Both the position numbers and the translations under genes were made by a program. Below are positions 1 to 8,829 of a stretch of 64,000 nt of DNA, one piece after another (within the stretch, counting starts at the first letter, position 1; each line of letters starts with the position of its first letter). The notes below the pieces were generated by a model, which ran no database searches, was not told where the DNA came from, and was given only the letters and a program-made list of their open reading frames with translations. Origin of the DNA: Nioella ostreopsis (lineage in GTDB: Bacteria; Pseudomonadota; Alphaproteobacteria; Rhodobacterales; Rhodobacteraceae); the NCBI RefSeq assembly GCF_004000255.1, contig NZ_RCIQ01000006.1, forward strand, positions 62,001-126,000, written 5' to 3'.

Positions 1-986
1 CACAGGTTGAGCCGCTCGATTTCCGACAGCACGGCCACGCCTGCGGCACAGGCCAGCGGGTTGCCGGCATAGGTAAACCCGTGCTGGAACCCGCCATCGT
101 CCAGCACCGGTTCCACCAGACGTTCATGGGCGACCATGGCACCGAGGGGCACGTAGCCCGCCGCATACCCCTTTGACATGACGATGATATCGGGGGTGAT
201 CCCCCAGTGATCCCCCGCCAGGAACTTGCCGGTCCGCCCTGCGCCGGTCATGACCTCGTCCAGGATCAGCAGCACACCATGGCGCGTGCAGATCTCGCGC
301 ACCCTCTCCATATAGCCTGCGGGCGGAACAAGCGCGCCGGTGGAGGCGCCGCCGACCGGTTCGACGATGAAGGCCAGCACGGTTTCGGGGCCTTCCTCAA
401 GGATCTTCGCCTCCAGCATGTCGGCGTAATGGTGGCCGGTCGCCTCCTCCTCCGGGTCCAGCCCGTCGAGATAGGCGCGCGGGGCCGGAACCTTGGGCAT
501 CGGCTGCATCATCGGCTCGAACGGCCTCGTCAGAGGCGTGTAACTGGTGATCGCCAAAGCCCCCAGGGTGCAGCCGTGGTAACAGGGCGCGCGGCTGATC
601 ACCTTCCAGCGGCTGGCCTCGCCCGTTGCCACCGCGTATTGCCGCGCTAGTTTCATGGCACTTTCCACGGCCTCTGACCCGCCCGAGACGAAGAACACCC
701 GGTCCAGCCCCTCTGGTGTCAGTTCCGCCGTCTTGGCGGCCAGAGCCTCCGACGCTTCGGTTTCGAAATGCAGCCGATAGCCGAAGGTGGACCGTTCCAT
801 CTGGCGGCGCATGGCGTCGAGCACATTGTCATTGGAATGGCCGATATTACAGACCATAGCGCCGGAAGACCCGTCGAGATAGCGCTTGCCCTCCGTATCC
901 CACATGTAGACGCCGCGCGCCTGATCCAGAACGGGCTTGCGGCCGCGACCCTGGTAGAACAGGTGGCTCTTGCCTCTTTCGGTCAT
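1..986 (-). CDS. Class III (PLP-dependent) aminotransferase, C-terminus cut by window edge
   Basis: About 328 residues are visible from an ATG at 986, four bases after the stop of the upstream ATPase gene, so it is the last visible gene of the polyamine-type ABC operon. Fold-type I aminotransferase motifs are clear: the early FVSGGSEAVESAMKLAR helix, the LILDEVMTGAGRTG segment with the PLP-binding Asp, and MSKGYAAGYVPLGAM containing the Schiff-base Lys. Family members transaminate omega-amino acids, putrescine or similar amines to aldehydes with pyruvate or 2-oxoglutarate. Linkage to a PotABCD-type importer suggests it deaminates the imported di- or polyamine, but this is inference. The gene runs off the left end. 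It lies outside the complete reading frames, so the product must be read directly from the minus strand. Confidence 0.88.
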   Translation of the reverse strand, partial: MTERGKSHLFYQGRGRKPVLDQARGVYMWDTEGKRYLDGSSGAMVCNIGHSNDNVLDAMRRQMERSTFGYRLHFETEASEALAAKTAELTPEGLDRVFFVSGGSEAVESAMKLARQYAVATGEASRWKVISRAPCYHGCTLGALAITSYTPLTRPFEPMMQPMPKVPAPRAYLDGLDPEEEATGHHYADMLEAKILEEGPETVLAFIVEPVGGASTGALVPPAGYMERVREICTRHGVLLILDEVMTGAGRTGKFLAGDHWGITPDIIVMSKGYAAGYVPLGAMVAHERLVEPVLDDGGFQHGFTYAGNPLACAAGVAVLSEIERLNL

Positions 987-990
987 GGGG

Positions 991-2070
991 TCATGTCCCC
1001 GGCAGGGCCGCGCAATCGCGCGGTTTGAACTGGATGGAAACGTTGTCGCCCTCGGCGAAGGGTCTCGTGTCGATCATGTTGATGGCCTGAAGCTGGGTGT
1101 CGCCTGCGCGTACGAAGTAACGCACGGCTTGCCCCTGATAGTCCACGGTTTCGACAACCGCCTCGATGTTCATCTGGTCGGGGTCGGTCTGACCTGTCTG
1201 AACGAGTTGAAGTTTCTCGGCCCGCAGCACCAGCTTCGCGGGGCCGGTGCCGGGCACGTTCGGGGCCTTCTCGGCGGGAACGGGGACGGTGCCGAACAGG
1301 GGCGTATCCACAGCCACGGTGCCTGCTTCGCGACGGATGCACTGGCCCGGCAGGATATTCGACGCGCCGAGGAAATTCGCCACGAATTCGCTGGCGGGGG
1401 CGTTGTAGACCTCCTCCGGCGGGCCGACCTGTTCGACGCGGCCATCGGACATCACGACGATCTGGTCGGACATGGCCAGCGCCTCGGCCTGGTCATGGGT
1501 GACGAAAATCGACGTCACGCCGATGCGATGCTGAATGCGCTTCAGCTCCACCCGCATATCCTCGCGCAGGTTGGCGTCGAGGGCTGACAGCGGTTCATCG
1601 AGCAGCAGGACATCCGGCTCGATCACGATGGCGCGGGCCAATGCGATGCGCTGCTGTTGCCCGCCTGACAGGGCCGACGGGTAGCGGTCGCCGACATGGG
1701 GCAGTTGGACAAGCTCCAGCGCCTCGCGCACGCGGCGGGCGGCGTCGTCCTTGGAAACATTGCGGTAGCGCAGGCCGAAACCGACATTGTCGGCAATCGT
1801 CTTATGGGGAAACAGAGCGTAGTTCTGAAAGACAATGCCCAGATTGCGCTTGTGAATGGGCAGGTCGTTCACACGGCGGCCCTTGATGGTGATCTCGCCG
1901 CCCGAGGGGTCCAGAAGCCCCGCGATCATGCGCAGCGTCGTGGTCTTGCCGCAGCCCGAGGGGCCCAGAAGCGTCACGAACTGGCCTTCGGGAACGTCCA
2001 GCGACATCGGCTCGACGGCGGTGAAACTGCCGAACGTCTTGGAGATATTGCTCAGGGTGACGGCGCTCAC
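991..2070 (-). CDS. Polyamine-type ABC transporter ATP-binding protein (PotA-like)
   Basis: This 359-residue ATPase energises the importer encoded upstream in the same operon. Visible motifs are Walker A GPSGCGKTT (about residues 36-44), signature LSGGQQQR (about 134-141), Walker B VLLLDEP (about 154-160), and the switch His in VTHDQAEA (about 192). A C-terminal TOBE-type domain follows (about 240-350), as in PotA/FbpC/MalK-class ATPases. It lies 63 bases after the binding-protein gene and 4 bases before the aminotransferase. Polyamine specificity is inferred from the pair of MetI-type permeases and the PotD-like binding protein. Iron(III) or 2-aminoethylphosphonate importers of the same subfamily cannot be excluded. 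Confidence 0.93.
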   Translation of the reverse strand: MSAVTLSNISKTFGSFTAVEPMSLDVPEGQFVTLLGPSGCGKTTTLRMIAGLLDPSGGEITIKGRRVNDLPIHKRNLGIVFQNYALFPHKTIADNVGFGLRYRNVSKDDAARRVREALELVQLPHVGDRYPSALSGGQQQRIALARAIVIEPDVLLLDEPLSALDANLREDMRVELKRIQHRIGVTSIFVTHDQAEALAMSDQIVVMSDGRVEQVGPPEEVYNAPASEFVANFLGASNILPGQCIRREAGTVAVDTPLFGTVPVPAEKAPNVPGTGPAKLVLRAEKLQLVQTGQTDPDQMNIEAVVETVDYQGQAVRYFVRAGDTQLQAINMIDTRPFAEGDNVSIQFKPRDCAALPGT

Positions 2071-2133
2071 GGGGGGGATCCTTTCGGGAAAGGGGGCGAG
2101 ACGGCGCAGGCAGCGCCGCCCCGAGTGTCAGGC

Positions 2134-3276
2134 TCAGTATCCGCGTTGCACGCGGCTGAAGGTCTCGGACCATTCCTGTTCGTTGCCGTTCCAGTACTCC
2201 GGGTTGGCAAAGGTCAGGCCCGACAGGGTGCCGGTCGGATCGAAGGCCGGCAGGGTCGGGATCTTGTCGCCAAGGTCCACCTGAGTGGGGTCCAGCGCGG
2301 GCGGATAGTTCTGCCCCTCGGCCACGGCGATGGAGGTTGCGGGTTCCAGCATGAAGTTCAGCAATTCCTCGCAGGCCTCCATCGGCGATCCTGCCAGCAC
2401 GAACAGGCATTCCTGCCAGCCGAACCCGTTTGGCGGGTCGATATAGCCGATGTCGTGGCCCTGTTCCTGAAGCGCGAAGATGCGGCCCGACCAGGCCTCG
2501 GTCACGTGGATTTCCTCTTCGGCCAGCAGGCTCATCAGTTCCGCGCCCGACGTCCAGTAGCGCAGCGCAAGGTCGCGGTGCTGACGCACGGCGTCCCAGA
2601 CGGCCTCGATATCGGTGATGTTGTTGGGGTCCTGCCCGGTCTGCAACGCGCCGTACCAGATGCGCGTGCGCCAGTCGGCCCATCCGCCGATCTTGCCGGA
2701 GTAATCGGGGTTGATCAGCAGACCCGCGCCCTGTGCCTGAGCCTCTTCATCCGAGATATAGGCACGGTTATAGGCGATGCCGGTGGTGCCGTAGTCATAG
2801 GGCACGCAGGACAGCGTCCCGCTGCTGATCGCGCGGAAGGCGTTGGACAGGGCCGGGATGCAGAGCCCGAGATTGGGAATGTTGGCCTCGTTCAGTTCCA
2901 CCGACAGGCCAAGGTTGTGATAGCGCGCGTAGTCGAAGACGCCGGACAGGTGGGCGATGTTGTATTCGCCGGGCTGGCTGGTGCGCACACGGGCGAGGTA
3001 TTCGTCGCCGCCGCCGAAAGTGCCGTCGACAACGTTGATGCCGGTCGCGGCGGTGTAGGGGTCGAAGGCGTGTTCACGGAAGGCCTCGGACACGATCCCG
3101 CCCCAGCCGTCGAAACGCACCTGCGTCACCTCCTGCGCGCTGGCAAAGCGGGCGAAGGGGGTCTGAACGCCGTAGGCCAGACCGGCCGCGCCGATCAGGC
3201 CGAGAAAGCTGCGCCGTTCAAGGTCGCCGTTCTGATAGCGCTCCAGAAGTCTTTGATAACGAGTGGTATTGTCCAT
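2134..3276 (-). CDS. Periplasmic solute-binding protein, spermidine/putrescine type (PotD-like)
   Basis: This 380-residue extracellular solute-binding protein belongs to the PotD/PotF superfamily. The N-terminus has a twin-arginine-like export signal, RRSFLGLIGAAG at about residues 21-32, with probable cleavage after ASA near residue 47. The mature part (VRFDGWGGIVSEAF...) has the two-lobe periplasmic binding protein character of family 1 substrate-binding proteins, with the YDYGTTGIAYN stretch typical of PotD-like proteins. The ATG at 3276 follows a GGGAG-type ribosome binding site. The gene sits between the permease and ATPase genes, so the operon is complete (permease, permease, binding protein, ATPase). 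The ligand is not readable from sequence. A polyamine is the family-based guess. Confidence 0.9.
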   Translation of the reverse strand: MDNTTRYQRLLERYQNGDLERRSFLGLIGAAGLAYGVQTPFARFASAQEVTQVRFDGWGGIVSEAFREHAFDPYTAATGINVVDGTFGGGDEYLARVRTSQPGEYNIAHLSGVFDYARYHNLGLSVELNEANIPNLGLCIPALSNAFRAISSGTLSCVPYDYGTTGIAYNRAYISDEEAQAQGAGLLINPDYSGKIGGWADWRTRIWYGALQTGQDPNNITDIEAVWDAVRQHRDLALRYWTSGAELMSLLAEEEIHVTEAWSGRIFALQEQGHDIGYIDPPNGFGWQECLFVLAGSPMEACEELLNFMLEPATSIAVAEGQNYPPALDPTQVDLGDKIPTLPAFDPTGTLSGLTFANPEYWNGNEQEWSETFSRVQRGY

Positions 3277-3328
3277 TTTTCGATCTCCCTGTTGGTGAGG
3301 TCTGGTTGGCTTGGTGGTGGTTGGTGGA

Positions 3329-4120
3329 TCACTCTGCCCGGTCCCGCCGCATGGCGAGCTTTCGGGAAATGGCCAGCCCGATCAGGGGCAGGCCGGCGGT
3401 GATCAGGATCATCAGCGTGCCGAGCGCGTTGATCTCGGGGCTGATGGAATTGCGCAGCATGGCGAAAATCTGGGTCGGCACGGTTTCCACGCCGCCCGGC
3501 TTCCAGAACAGCGTGCCGGTGATGTCGTCAAAGCTGATGGTGAAGGCAAAGAGCGCGCCTGCGGCCACGGCGGGCATCAGCAGCGGCAGCGTTATGGTGA
3601 AAAACGTCTGAATGGGCGAGGCGCCAAGGCTCATCGCCGCTTCCTCCACGTCGCGTCGGATGCCGACAAGGCGGGCCTGCACCACGAGGATCACGAAGGG
3701 CAGGGTGAAGATGACATGACCGAAGAGCAGCAGGGTAAAGCTCTTGTGGATACCGAGGAATTGCAGGAACAGCAGCAGCGCCACCGCCAGCACCACCTCC
3801 GGCACCAGAATGGGCGCGATCAGGATGGTGGAGATCGTGTTGCGGAACGGAATGTCGTAGCGCACCAGCGCGAGGCTCGCCAGCACGCCCAGAGTTGTGG
3901 AAATCAGCGCCGTCAGCGCGCCAAGCGTCAGCGAGGTGCGCAGCGCCCTCAGGATCGCGTCATTGTCAAACAGTTCCCCGAACCAGCGAAGGGAAAATCC
4001 GGTCATCGGGAAAGACCCGAACTGGTTGGCGTTGAACGACAGCAGCACCACGACCGCAATCGGCAGGAACATGAACAGGTAGACCAGGACGGTCCAGAAG
4101 CGGATCAGATGCCAGCCCAT
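3329..4120 (-). CDS. ABC transporter permease, PotC-like
   Basis: This 263-residue inner-membrane permease of the MetI type has about six hydrophobic segments and the cytoplasmic EAA loop (EEAAMSLGASPIQTFFTITLPLL), which docks on the ATPase. The open frame extends farther upstream, but the start is placed at ATG 4120 (MGWHLIRF). The A of this ATG is the last base of the stop codon of the preceding permease (TGATG overlap), and the upstream extension is not membrane-like. Together with the PotB-like partner it forms the heterodimeric channel of the polyamine-type importer. Confidence 0.9.
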   Translation of the reverse strand: MGWHLIRFWTVLVYLFMFLPIAVVVLLSFNANQFGSFPMTGFSLRWFGELFDNDAILRALRTSLTLGALTALISTTLGVLASLALVRYDIPFRNTISTILIAPILVPEVVLAVALLLFLQFLGIHKSFTLLLFGHVIFTLPFVILVVQARLVGIRRDVEEAAMSLGASPIQTFFTITLPLLMPAVAAGALFAFTISFDDITGTLFWKPGGVETVPTQIFAMLRNSISPEINALGTLMILITAGLPLIGLAISRKLAMRRDRAE

Positions 4121-4986
4121 CAGCCCAGTCCCTTCATCAATTGGGCCATGCCCAGGAAGTGGTTGTAGAGCATCACCAGAATGCCGAGCACCGCCAGCAG
4201 CAGCAGCGACAGCGCGGCGCCAAGGGGCCAGTTGAGCTGGGTGATGATTGCCTCGAACACCAGATTGGCGAACATCGCATCGCGCGGCCCGCCAAGCACG
4301 GCGGGGGTGATATAGGTGCCCGCCCCAAGGACGAAACACAGAAGGCCCCCGGCGGCCAGACCCGGCAGCGACAGGGGCAGGGTGACCTGCAGAAAGCTTT
4401 GCCACTTGGTCGCGCCGAGCGAGCCTGCCGCGTCCTCCAGCGTTTCGTCCACGCCATCAAGGCTGACATAGACATTCAGCACCATGAAGGGCAGCAGGAA
4501 GTGGACGAGGCCGAGGATGACCGTCGTCTCGTTATACAGCATCTGGATCGGTTCCGACGTGATCCCCAGCCATTGCAGCGCCGTGTTGAGCGCGCCATTG
4601 GTGCCGAGGATGTAGATCCAGCTCATCGTGCGGATGATGTAGCTGATCCAGAACGGCAGCATCAGCAGCAGCAAAAGCAGCGCCTTGTTGCCCTTGGCCC
4701 GCGCGATGAAATAGGCGGCCGGATAGCCCATCAACGCACAGACCAGGGTGGTGATCGCGGCAATGCGCAGCGTGGTCAGCAGGATGTCGCGAAAGAAGCG
4801 GTCGGTCAGCACGTCCTGCCAGTTATCCGTGTAAAATCCCGGCTGCACGTCCCCGACCGAGGTTCTCAGCCAGAAGGAATAGACGAGGATGAACAGCACC
4901 GGCACGATCAGAAGCAGCGTGATCACCACAAGCGAGGGTGACAGCAGGATCCAGGGCTGGCGGGCCTCTCGGGCTTCGATGGACAT
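4120..4986 (-). CDS. ABC transporter permease, PotB-like
   Basis: This 288-residue inner-membrane permease is the first gene of the minus-strand importer operon. A short cytoplasmic N-terminus is followed by a strong hydrophobic segment (residues about 13-37) and roughly five more, plus the EAA motif DAAGSLGATKWQSFLQVTLPLSLPG typical of PotB-class subunits. It starts at ATG 4986, divergent from a LysR regulator about 95 bases away, and overlaps the next permease by one base. The intervening region carries inverted repeats, so the LysR protein is the likely controller. Confidence 0.9.
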   Translation of the reverse strand: MSIEAREARQPWILLSPSLVVITLLLIVPVLFILVYSFWLRTSVGDVQPGFYTDNWQDVLTDRFFRDILLTTLRIAAITTLVCALMGYPAAYFIARAKGNKALLLLLLMLPFWISYIIRTMSWIYILGTNGALNTALQWLGITSEPIQMLYNETTVILGLVHFLLPFMVLNVYVSLDGVDETLEDAAGSLGATKWQSFLQVTLPLSLPGLAAGGLLCFVLGAGTYITPAVLGGPRDAMFANLVFEAIITQLNWPLGAALSLLLLAVLGILVMLYNHFLGMAQLMKGLG

Positions 4987-5021
4987 GCGCTTCCTCGGTT
5001 GCGGGATTGGCTTGAGGATGC

Positions 5022-5034
5022 GAATGCTTTAAGC
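5022..5034. promoter_or_regulatory. 13-bp perfect palindrome in the importer/LysR divergent region
   Basis: ATGCTTTAAGCAT is a perfect inverted repeat (ATGCTT/AAGCAT around one T) in an AT-rich stretch between the divergent permease and LysR genes. A second inverted repeat, TGTCT-N5-AGACA (5081-5095), lies at the presumed LysR start. Position and symmetry fit an operator for the adjacent LysR protein; no binding data exist. Confidence 0.4.
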
Positions 5035-5079
5035 ATAGATCAAATAGATAATTGGTATTCTAAAAATAGGCTGAATCTA

Positions 5080-6045
5080 TTGTCTGGTGAAGACAGGCTC
5101 TCCCCCGACCGCATTCTCAGGGAACTGGACTGGAACCTGCTGCGGACTTTCGTGGTTCTGGCGCGCTCGCGCTCCATTACCGACGCGGCCCGCAGGCTCA
5201 ACCTTGCACAGCCCTCGGTCTCGGCGGCGCTTCAGCGGCTGGAGGACCGGTTGGGGCGGCGGCTGATCGACCGAAAGCCGGGGCATTTTCAACTGACAGA
5301 AGCGGGCGAGCGGCTGTTTGCCGAGGCGTTGGACATTCAGGGGTCCATCCTGCGGCTGACGACGCTCATGCGCGACATGACCGACGAGGTGCGGGGCCAT
5401 GTGCAGGTGGCGCTGGCCAGCCATGTCGTGTGCCCGCTGCTCGATCAGGCCTTGGCAGAGTTTCACGCGGCCCACCCCAAGGCGACGCTGTCCTTCGACG
5501 TCAGTACAAGCGTGGAAACCGTCGCTGCCGTCAGTGCCCGCAGTGCCAGTTTTGCCATCTGCCTTGTGCGCGATCGCGATCCCAAGCTGGAATACCGCAG
5601 GCTCTACCGGGAATTTTTCGGCCTGTTCTGCGGCCCGCCCCATCCGCTGTTCGGCAAGCGCGGCCTGACGCGCGGCGACCTGTCGGGGCACAACACGGTC
5701 AGCTTCCAGACCGACCGCCTGCAGGACGTGCTGAAACCCGTGGCCCTGCTGCGGGCGGAATCGGACATCGGCGAACAGGTTGTCGGCACCTCCAGTCACC
5801 TCGAAGAGGTGCGGCGGATGATTGTCGCGGGGCTTGGCATCGGGCCATTGCCCGTGCATGTGGCGGCGCGCGATGTGCAGGACGGGCTGTTGTGGCGGCT
5901 TCCGCCCTATGACAATCCGCCCGCCGTTGATGTTCATGTGGTCTGGAACCCCCGGACCCGGATGAACCGGGCCGAGGAATCCCTGTTGCAGCGCATTCTC
6001 GACAAGATCGAGGAGACCCCGATCGAAGATCGCACCTATCGCTGA
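5080..6045 (+). CDS. LysR-family transcriptional regulator
   Basis: This is a LysR-type regulator of about 321 residues when started at TTG 5080. An upstream in-frame TTG (4999) would place 27 extra residues over the divergent promoter and its palindrome, so it is less likely; no ATG is available. The N-terminal winged helix-turn-helix is textbook (DWNLLRTFVVLARSRSITDAARRLNLAQPSVSAALQRLE), followed by a linker helix and a periplasmic-binding-protein-like effector domain. It is transcribed away from the polyamine-type importer and probably controls it. The start codon assignment is uncertain; the family assignment is firm. Confidence 0.88.
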   Translation: MSGEDRLSPDRILRELDWNLLRTFVVLARSRSITDAARRLNLAQPSVSAALQRLEDRLGRRLIDRKPGHFQLTEAGERLFAEALDIQGSILRLTTLMRDMTDEVRGHVQVALASHVVCPLLDQALAEFHAAHPKATLSFDVSTSVETVAAVSARSASFAICLVRDRDPKLEYRRLYREFFGLFCGPPHPLFGKRGLTRGDLSGHNTVSFQTDRLQDVLKPVALLRAESDIGEQVVGTSSHLEEVRRMIVAGLGIGPLPVHVAARDVQDGLLWRLPPYDNPPAVDVHVVWNPRTRMNRAEESLLQRILDKIEETPIEDRTYR

Positions 6046-6051
6046 TCGGCC

Positions 6052-7536
6052 TCAGCCGACAACCGCCTGAATGCCGAAGAACAGGACGGCCGACATGATT
6101 GCTGCCGCCGGCACCGTGATCACCCAGGCCGCGATAATAGTCATGAAATGCGACCGGCGCACCAGCTTGCGGCGGCGGCGTTCCTCGGGCGCGATGCGGT
6201 TTGCATCGGGCATGCTGCCGCGCGCCAGGCGCAGGCGGCGTTCAGCGTCCCATTCCCGGAAGAACCCCACACCGAACACGCCGCCCACGGCGATATGGGT
6301 GGAGCTGACGGGCAGGCCGAGCCAGCTGGCCACGATCACCGTGATCGCTGCCGACAGCGCCACGCAATAGGCGCGCATCGGGTTCAGCTTGGTGATCTGG
6401 CTGCCGACCATGCGGATCAGCTTGGGCCCGAACAGGAACAGCCCGAAGGAAATGCCGAACGCGCCGATGATCATCACCCAGGTCGGAATGCTGACCGCAT
6501 GGGTGAAATCGCCGGACTGAGAGGCCTGAACGATGGCTGCCAGCGGGCCGACCGCATTGGCCACGTCATTGGCGCCATGCGCGAAGCTGAGCAGCGCGGC
6601 AGAGACCACGAGCGGAATGCCGAACAGGACCTTCAGCGACTTGTTGCGATTTTCCAGCCCTTCAGACTGCTTGCGGATGACCGGGATCATGCCAAGCCAG
6701 GTCACGATGGCCACGCCGACCCCGATGGACAGCGCCAGCCCGAGTGACACCCGCATCAGGTGTTTCAGGCCCTTGAGCGCCAGGTAGGCGGCGAAGGTGC
6801 CCGCCATGATACCGACCAGCACCGGCACCCATTTGCGGGCGGCGGCGATCTTGTCGGGGGTGTAGATGATGTTGGCCTTGATGAACCACAGGAACAGCGC
6901 CGCGATGCCCCCGCCGAGGACCGGCGAGATCACCCAACTTGCGGCAATCGCGCTCATCGTGGGCCAGTTCACGGCGGTGAAACCCGCCGCCGCAATGCCC
7001 GCGCCCATCACGCCGCCGACGACGGAATGGGTGGTGGAGACCGGTGCGCCGACCCAGGTGGCGAGGTTCACCCAAAGGGCGGAGGACAGAAGTGCTGCCA
7101 GCATCGCCCAGATGAAGATCTCGGCGGTGACCATGGATTCGGGTTCGATAATTCCCTTGGCGATGGTCGAGACAACGTCGCCGCCCGCAATCAAGGCGCC
7201 CGCGCTTTCGAAGACGGCGGCAATGGCGATGGCGCCACCCATGGTCAGCGCGTTGGCGCCCACGGCGGGGCCCATGTTGTTGGCGACATCATTGGCGCCG
7301 ATATTGATCGCCATATAGGCGCCGAACCCGGCGGCCACGACGACAATCATGCCGTTGGTATCCTGCCCGAAGAAGATCGCAGCCAGCAGCCCCGCCAGCA
7401 CGATGAAGATCAGGGCGACACCCGGCCCGACCATCGGACGCGCCACATAGCTGGTGGCGGATTCCAGGTAGGACAGGCGATGGAGGTCGCGGTCCAGTGT
7501 TTCAAGATGGCGTCTGTCGCCGGACTCGTTGCTCAT
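6052..7536 (-). CDS. Inorganic phosphate transporter, PiT family
   Basis: This 494-residue polytopic membrane protein has the duplicated PiT signature: GANDVANNMGPAVGANAL near residue 80 and SFAHGANDVANAVGP near residue 320, plus two S-T-T/S-T-H segments (VSTTHSVVGG and VSSTHIAVGG). PiT proteins are low-affinity symporters of metal phosphate with protons or sodium. The length is typical of long alphaproteobacterial members with a central insertion. The gene converges on the LysR gene with a gap of only 6 bases. Its promoter region holds three 11-bp-spaced repeats resembling a PhoB box, suggesting phosphate control. Confidence 0.95.
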   Translation of the reverse strand: MSNESGDRRHLETLDRDLHRLSYLESATSYVARPMVGPGVALIFIVLAGLLAAIFFGQDTNGMIVVVAAGFGAYMAINIGANDVANNMGPAVGANALTMGGAIAIAAVFESAGALIAGGDVVSTIAKGIIEPESMVTAEIFIWAMLAALLSSALWVNLATWVGAPVSTTHSVVGGVMGAGIAAAGFTAVNWPTMSAIAASWVISPVLGGGIAALFLWFIKANIIYTPDKIAAARKWVPVLVGIMAGTFAAYLALKGLKHLMRVSLGLALSIGVGVAIVTWLGMIPVIRKQSEGLENRNKSLKVLFGIPLVVSAALLSFAHGANDVANAVGPLAAIVQASQSGDFTHAVSIPTWVMIIGAFGISFGLFLFGPKLIRMVGSQITKLNPMRAYCVALSAAITVIVASWLGLPVSSTHIAVGGVFGVGFFREWDAERRLRLARGSMPDANRIAPEERRRRKLVRRSHFMTIIAAWVITVPAAAIMSAVLFFGIQAVVG

Positions 7537-7601
7537 GCCTCAGGCTCCCCTCGCTCTGCGGGACGGGCCTAGGCAAGAGCGTGTCGCAAATCAACCGCCC
7601 T

Positions 7602-7630
7602 TGTTACAAATTCTTCACAAAAGGGTTACA
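7602..7630. promoter_or_regulatory. PhoB-box-like triple direct repeat upstream of the PiT gene
   Basis: Three related heptamers, TGTTACA (7602), CTTCACA (7613) and GGTTACA (7624), are spaced exactly 11 bases apart, about 65-95 bases upstream of the PiT start codon. PhoB binds tandem 11-bp units related to TGTCACA/CTGTCAT. The periodicity is seen directly; the regulator is inferred. The element overlaps the end of the Nudix gene. Confidence 0.4.
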
Positions 7631-8084
7631 AATCCCTCAGGATCGACTGAAGCTCCGGCTCGCGGACCATGTTGGCCGCCTCCGATGGCTCTACCCAGGT
7701 TCGTTTGCGCTGATGCGCCTCGGGGAAGTCCTTGCGCATATCCTCGACCTCGACCGGGTAGACCAGCGTTTCGATCTCGATGCTCCAGCCCTCGTCCAAG
7801 GCCTTGTCGTAGGTGTAGGTGCCGATCGCCTTGCCCTCGACCGCGCCCTTGCGCACCCCGGCCTCTTCCCAGGCTTCCTGAAGCGCGGCTTGGCCTGCAT
7901 TCAGGCCGCTGATCGGCCAGCCCTTGGGCAGGATCCAGCGCCCGGTGCCACGGCTGGTGACCAGAAGAACCTTTTTCCCTTGTTCGTCCGTGCGATAGCA
8001 CAACGCAGCCACTTGCAATCGCTTGGGGCGCTGCAGCATGGGATGGAGCACTTCGCTCCAGGCTTTCTTCAAAAAATCGACCAT
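7626..8084 (-). CDS. Nudix hydrolase
   Basis: This 152-residue single-domain protein has a Nudix box starting at a Gly in KGWPISGLNAGQA and ending QEAWEEAGV. The three catalytic/metal-binding Glu of the REUXEEXGU half are kept, but the usual Arg is Gln and the first box Glu is Leu. That pattern occurs in the DIPP-like subgroup (diphosphoinositol polyphosphate or diadenosine polyphosphate hydrolases), which also share the GRWILPKGWP lead-in seen here. It lies upstream of the PiT gene on the same strand, and its stop overlaps the PhoB-like repeats. Substrate unknown. Confidence 0.88.
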   Translation of the reverse strand: MVDFLKKAWSEVLHPMLQRPKRLQVAALCYRTDEQGKKVLLVTSRGTGRWILPKGWPISGLNAGQAALQEAWEEAGVRKGAVEGKAIGTYTYDKALDEGWSIEIETLVYPVEVEDMRKDFPEAHQRKRTWVEPSEAANMVREPELQSILRDL

Positions 8085-8148
8085 AGTGGTTAAACGACTG
8101 CTCTGGCTTTTGTTTTTCTTGGGCTCGAAACCTTTACATAGGATAAAG

Positions 8149-8829
8149 CTATGGGGATTGCAAATCGCGCCCCCCGGGGATGTGGCTTAAAAGAGTCAGA
8201 CCTACCAGCACAAACCACAGGATTGCCCCGAGGCCGAAAAGGGCTCCGGCCAGTTCGCCCAGGGCCGGAATGACGGTCAACAGGCCCGCCACCCCGACCA
8301 GAACCGCCAACAGCGCCGTCACCCGGGGCAGGGCACCGGCGCGCAAGGCTGCCAGCCCGACGCATAGCAGCCAGACGCCGCCTGCTATCTCGTTGCCGCC
8401 GCCAAGCCCAAGCTCGACCGCATGCAGCAGCGCCCAGGCCTGTGCGGCGGCCTCTGTGTCGGTCTGCGACAGGGTCAGGGCCGTCTCGACCGAGACATTC
8501 GCGATCATGCCTGCGCCAAGCACGAGCGCCGCCCAGATCAGCCCGAAGGCGCGGCTCGCTTCTGCCCATCCGGGGGTCGCTTTTCGCAACAGGTCGTGGA
8601 CAGCCAGAACCAGAAGCACCAGCGCAAGGGCATTGGCAATGTAGATCGTGCTGTTCCAGGCGATCAGCAGGTGCGGTCGTTCGGCGATGAAGGACACAAC
8701 CGCCACCGGGTCGATCTGGTTGCTGCCAAAGCCAAGCGGGGCCAGCAGCGTCAGCAGCAGGGCAAACCCCGCGATATAGGTCAGGGCGCAGACAAGGGCG
8801 GCGAAGCCTCCGGTCTTGATCAGGGTCAT
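8149..8829 (-). CDS. Six-helix membrane protein, DUF4386-like, function unknown
   Basis: This 226-residue hydrophobic protein has about six predicted membrane helices and a soluble loop around residues 85-95. The overall pattern resembles DUF4386-type proteins, but I recognise no catalytic motif. Its ATG overlaps the stop codon of the preceding NAD(P)-binding protein gene by four bases (ATGA), so the two are translationally coupled and probably function together. No further role can be supported. Confidence 0.7.
   Translation of the reverse strand: MTLIKTGGFAALVCALTYIAGFALLLTLLAPLGFGSNQIDPVAVVSFIAERPHLLIAWNSTIYIANALALVLLVLAVHDLLRKATPGWAEASRAFGLIWAALVLGAGMIANVSVETALTLSQTDTEAAAQAWALLHAVELGLGGGNEIAGGVWLLCVGLAALRAGALPRVTALLAVLVGVAGLLTVIPALGELAGALFGLGAILWFVLVGLTLLSHIPGGRDLQSP

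Noticed and set aside
1696-3402. 568-residue open frame on the plus strand
   Set aside because: It lies antisense to the ABC ATPase and binding-protein genes, which carry clear motifs. Its composition (Gly, His, Arg rich) is typical of a reverse frame in high-GC DNA.
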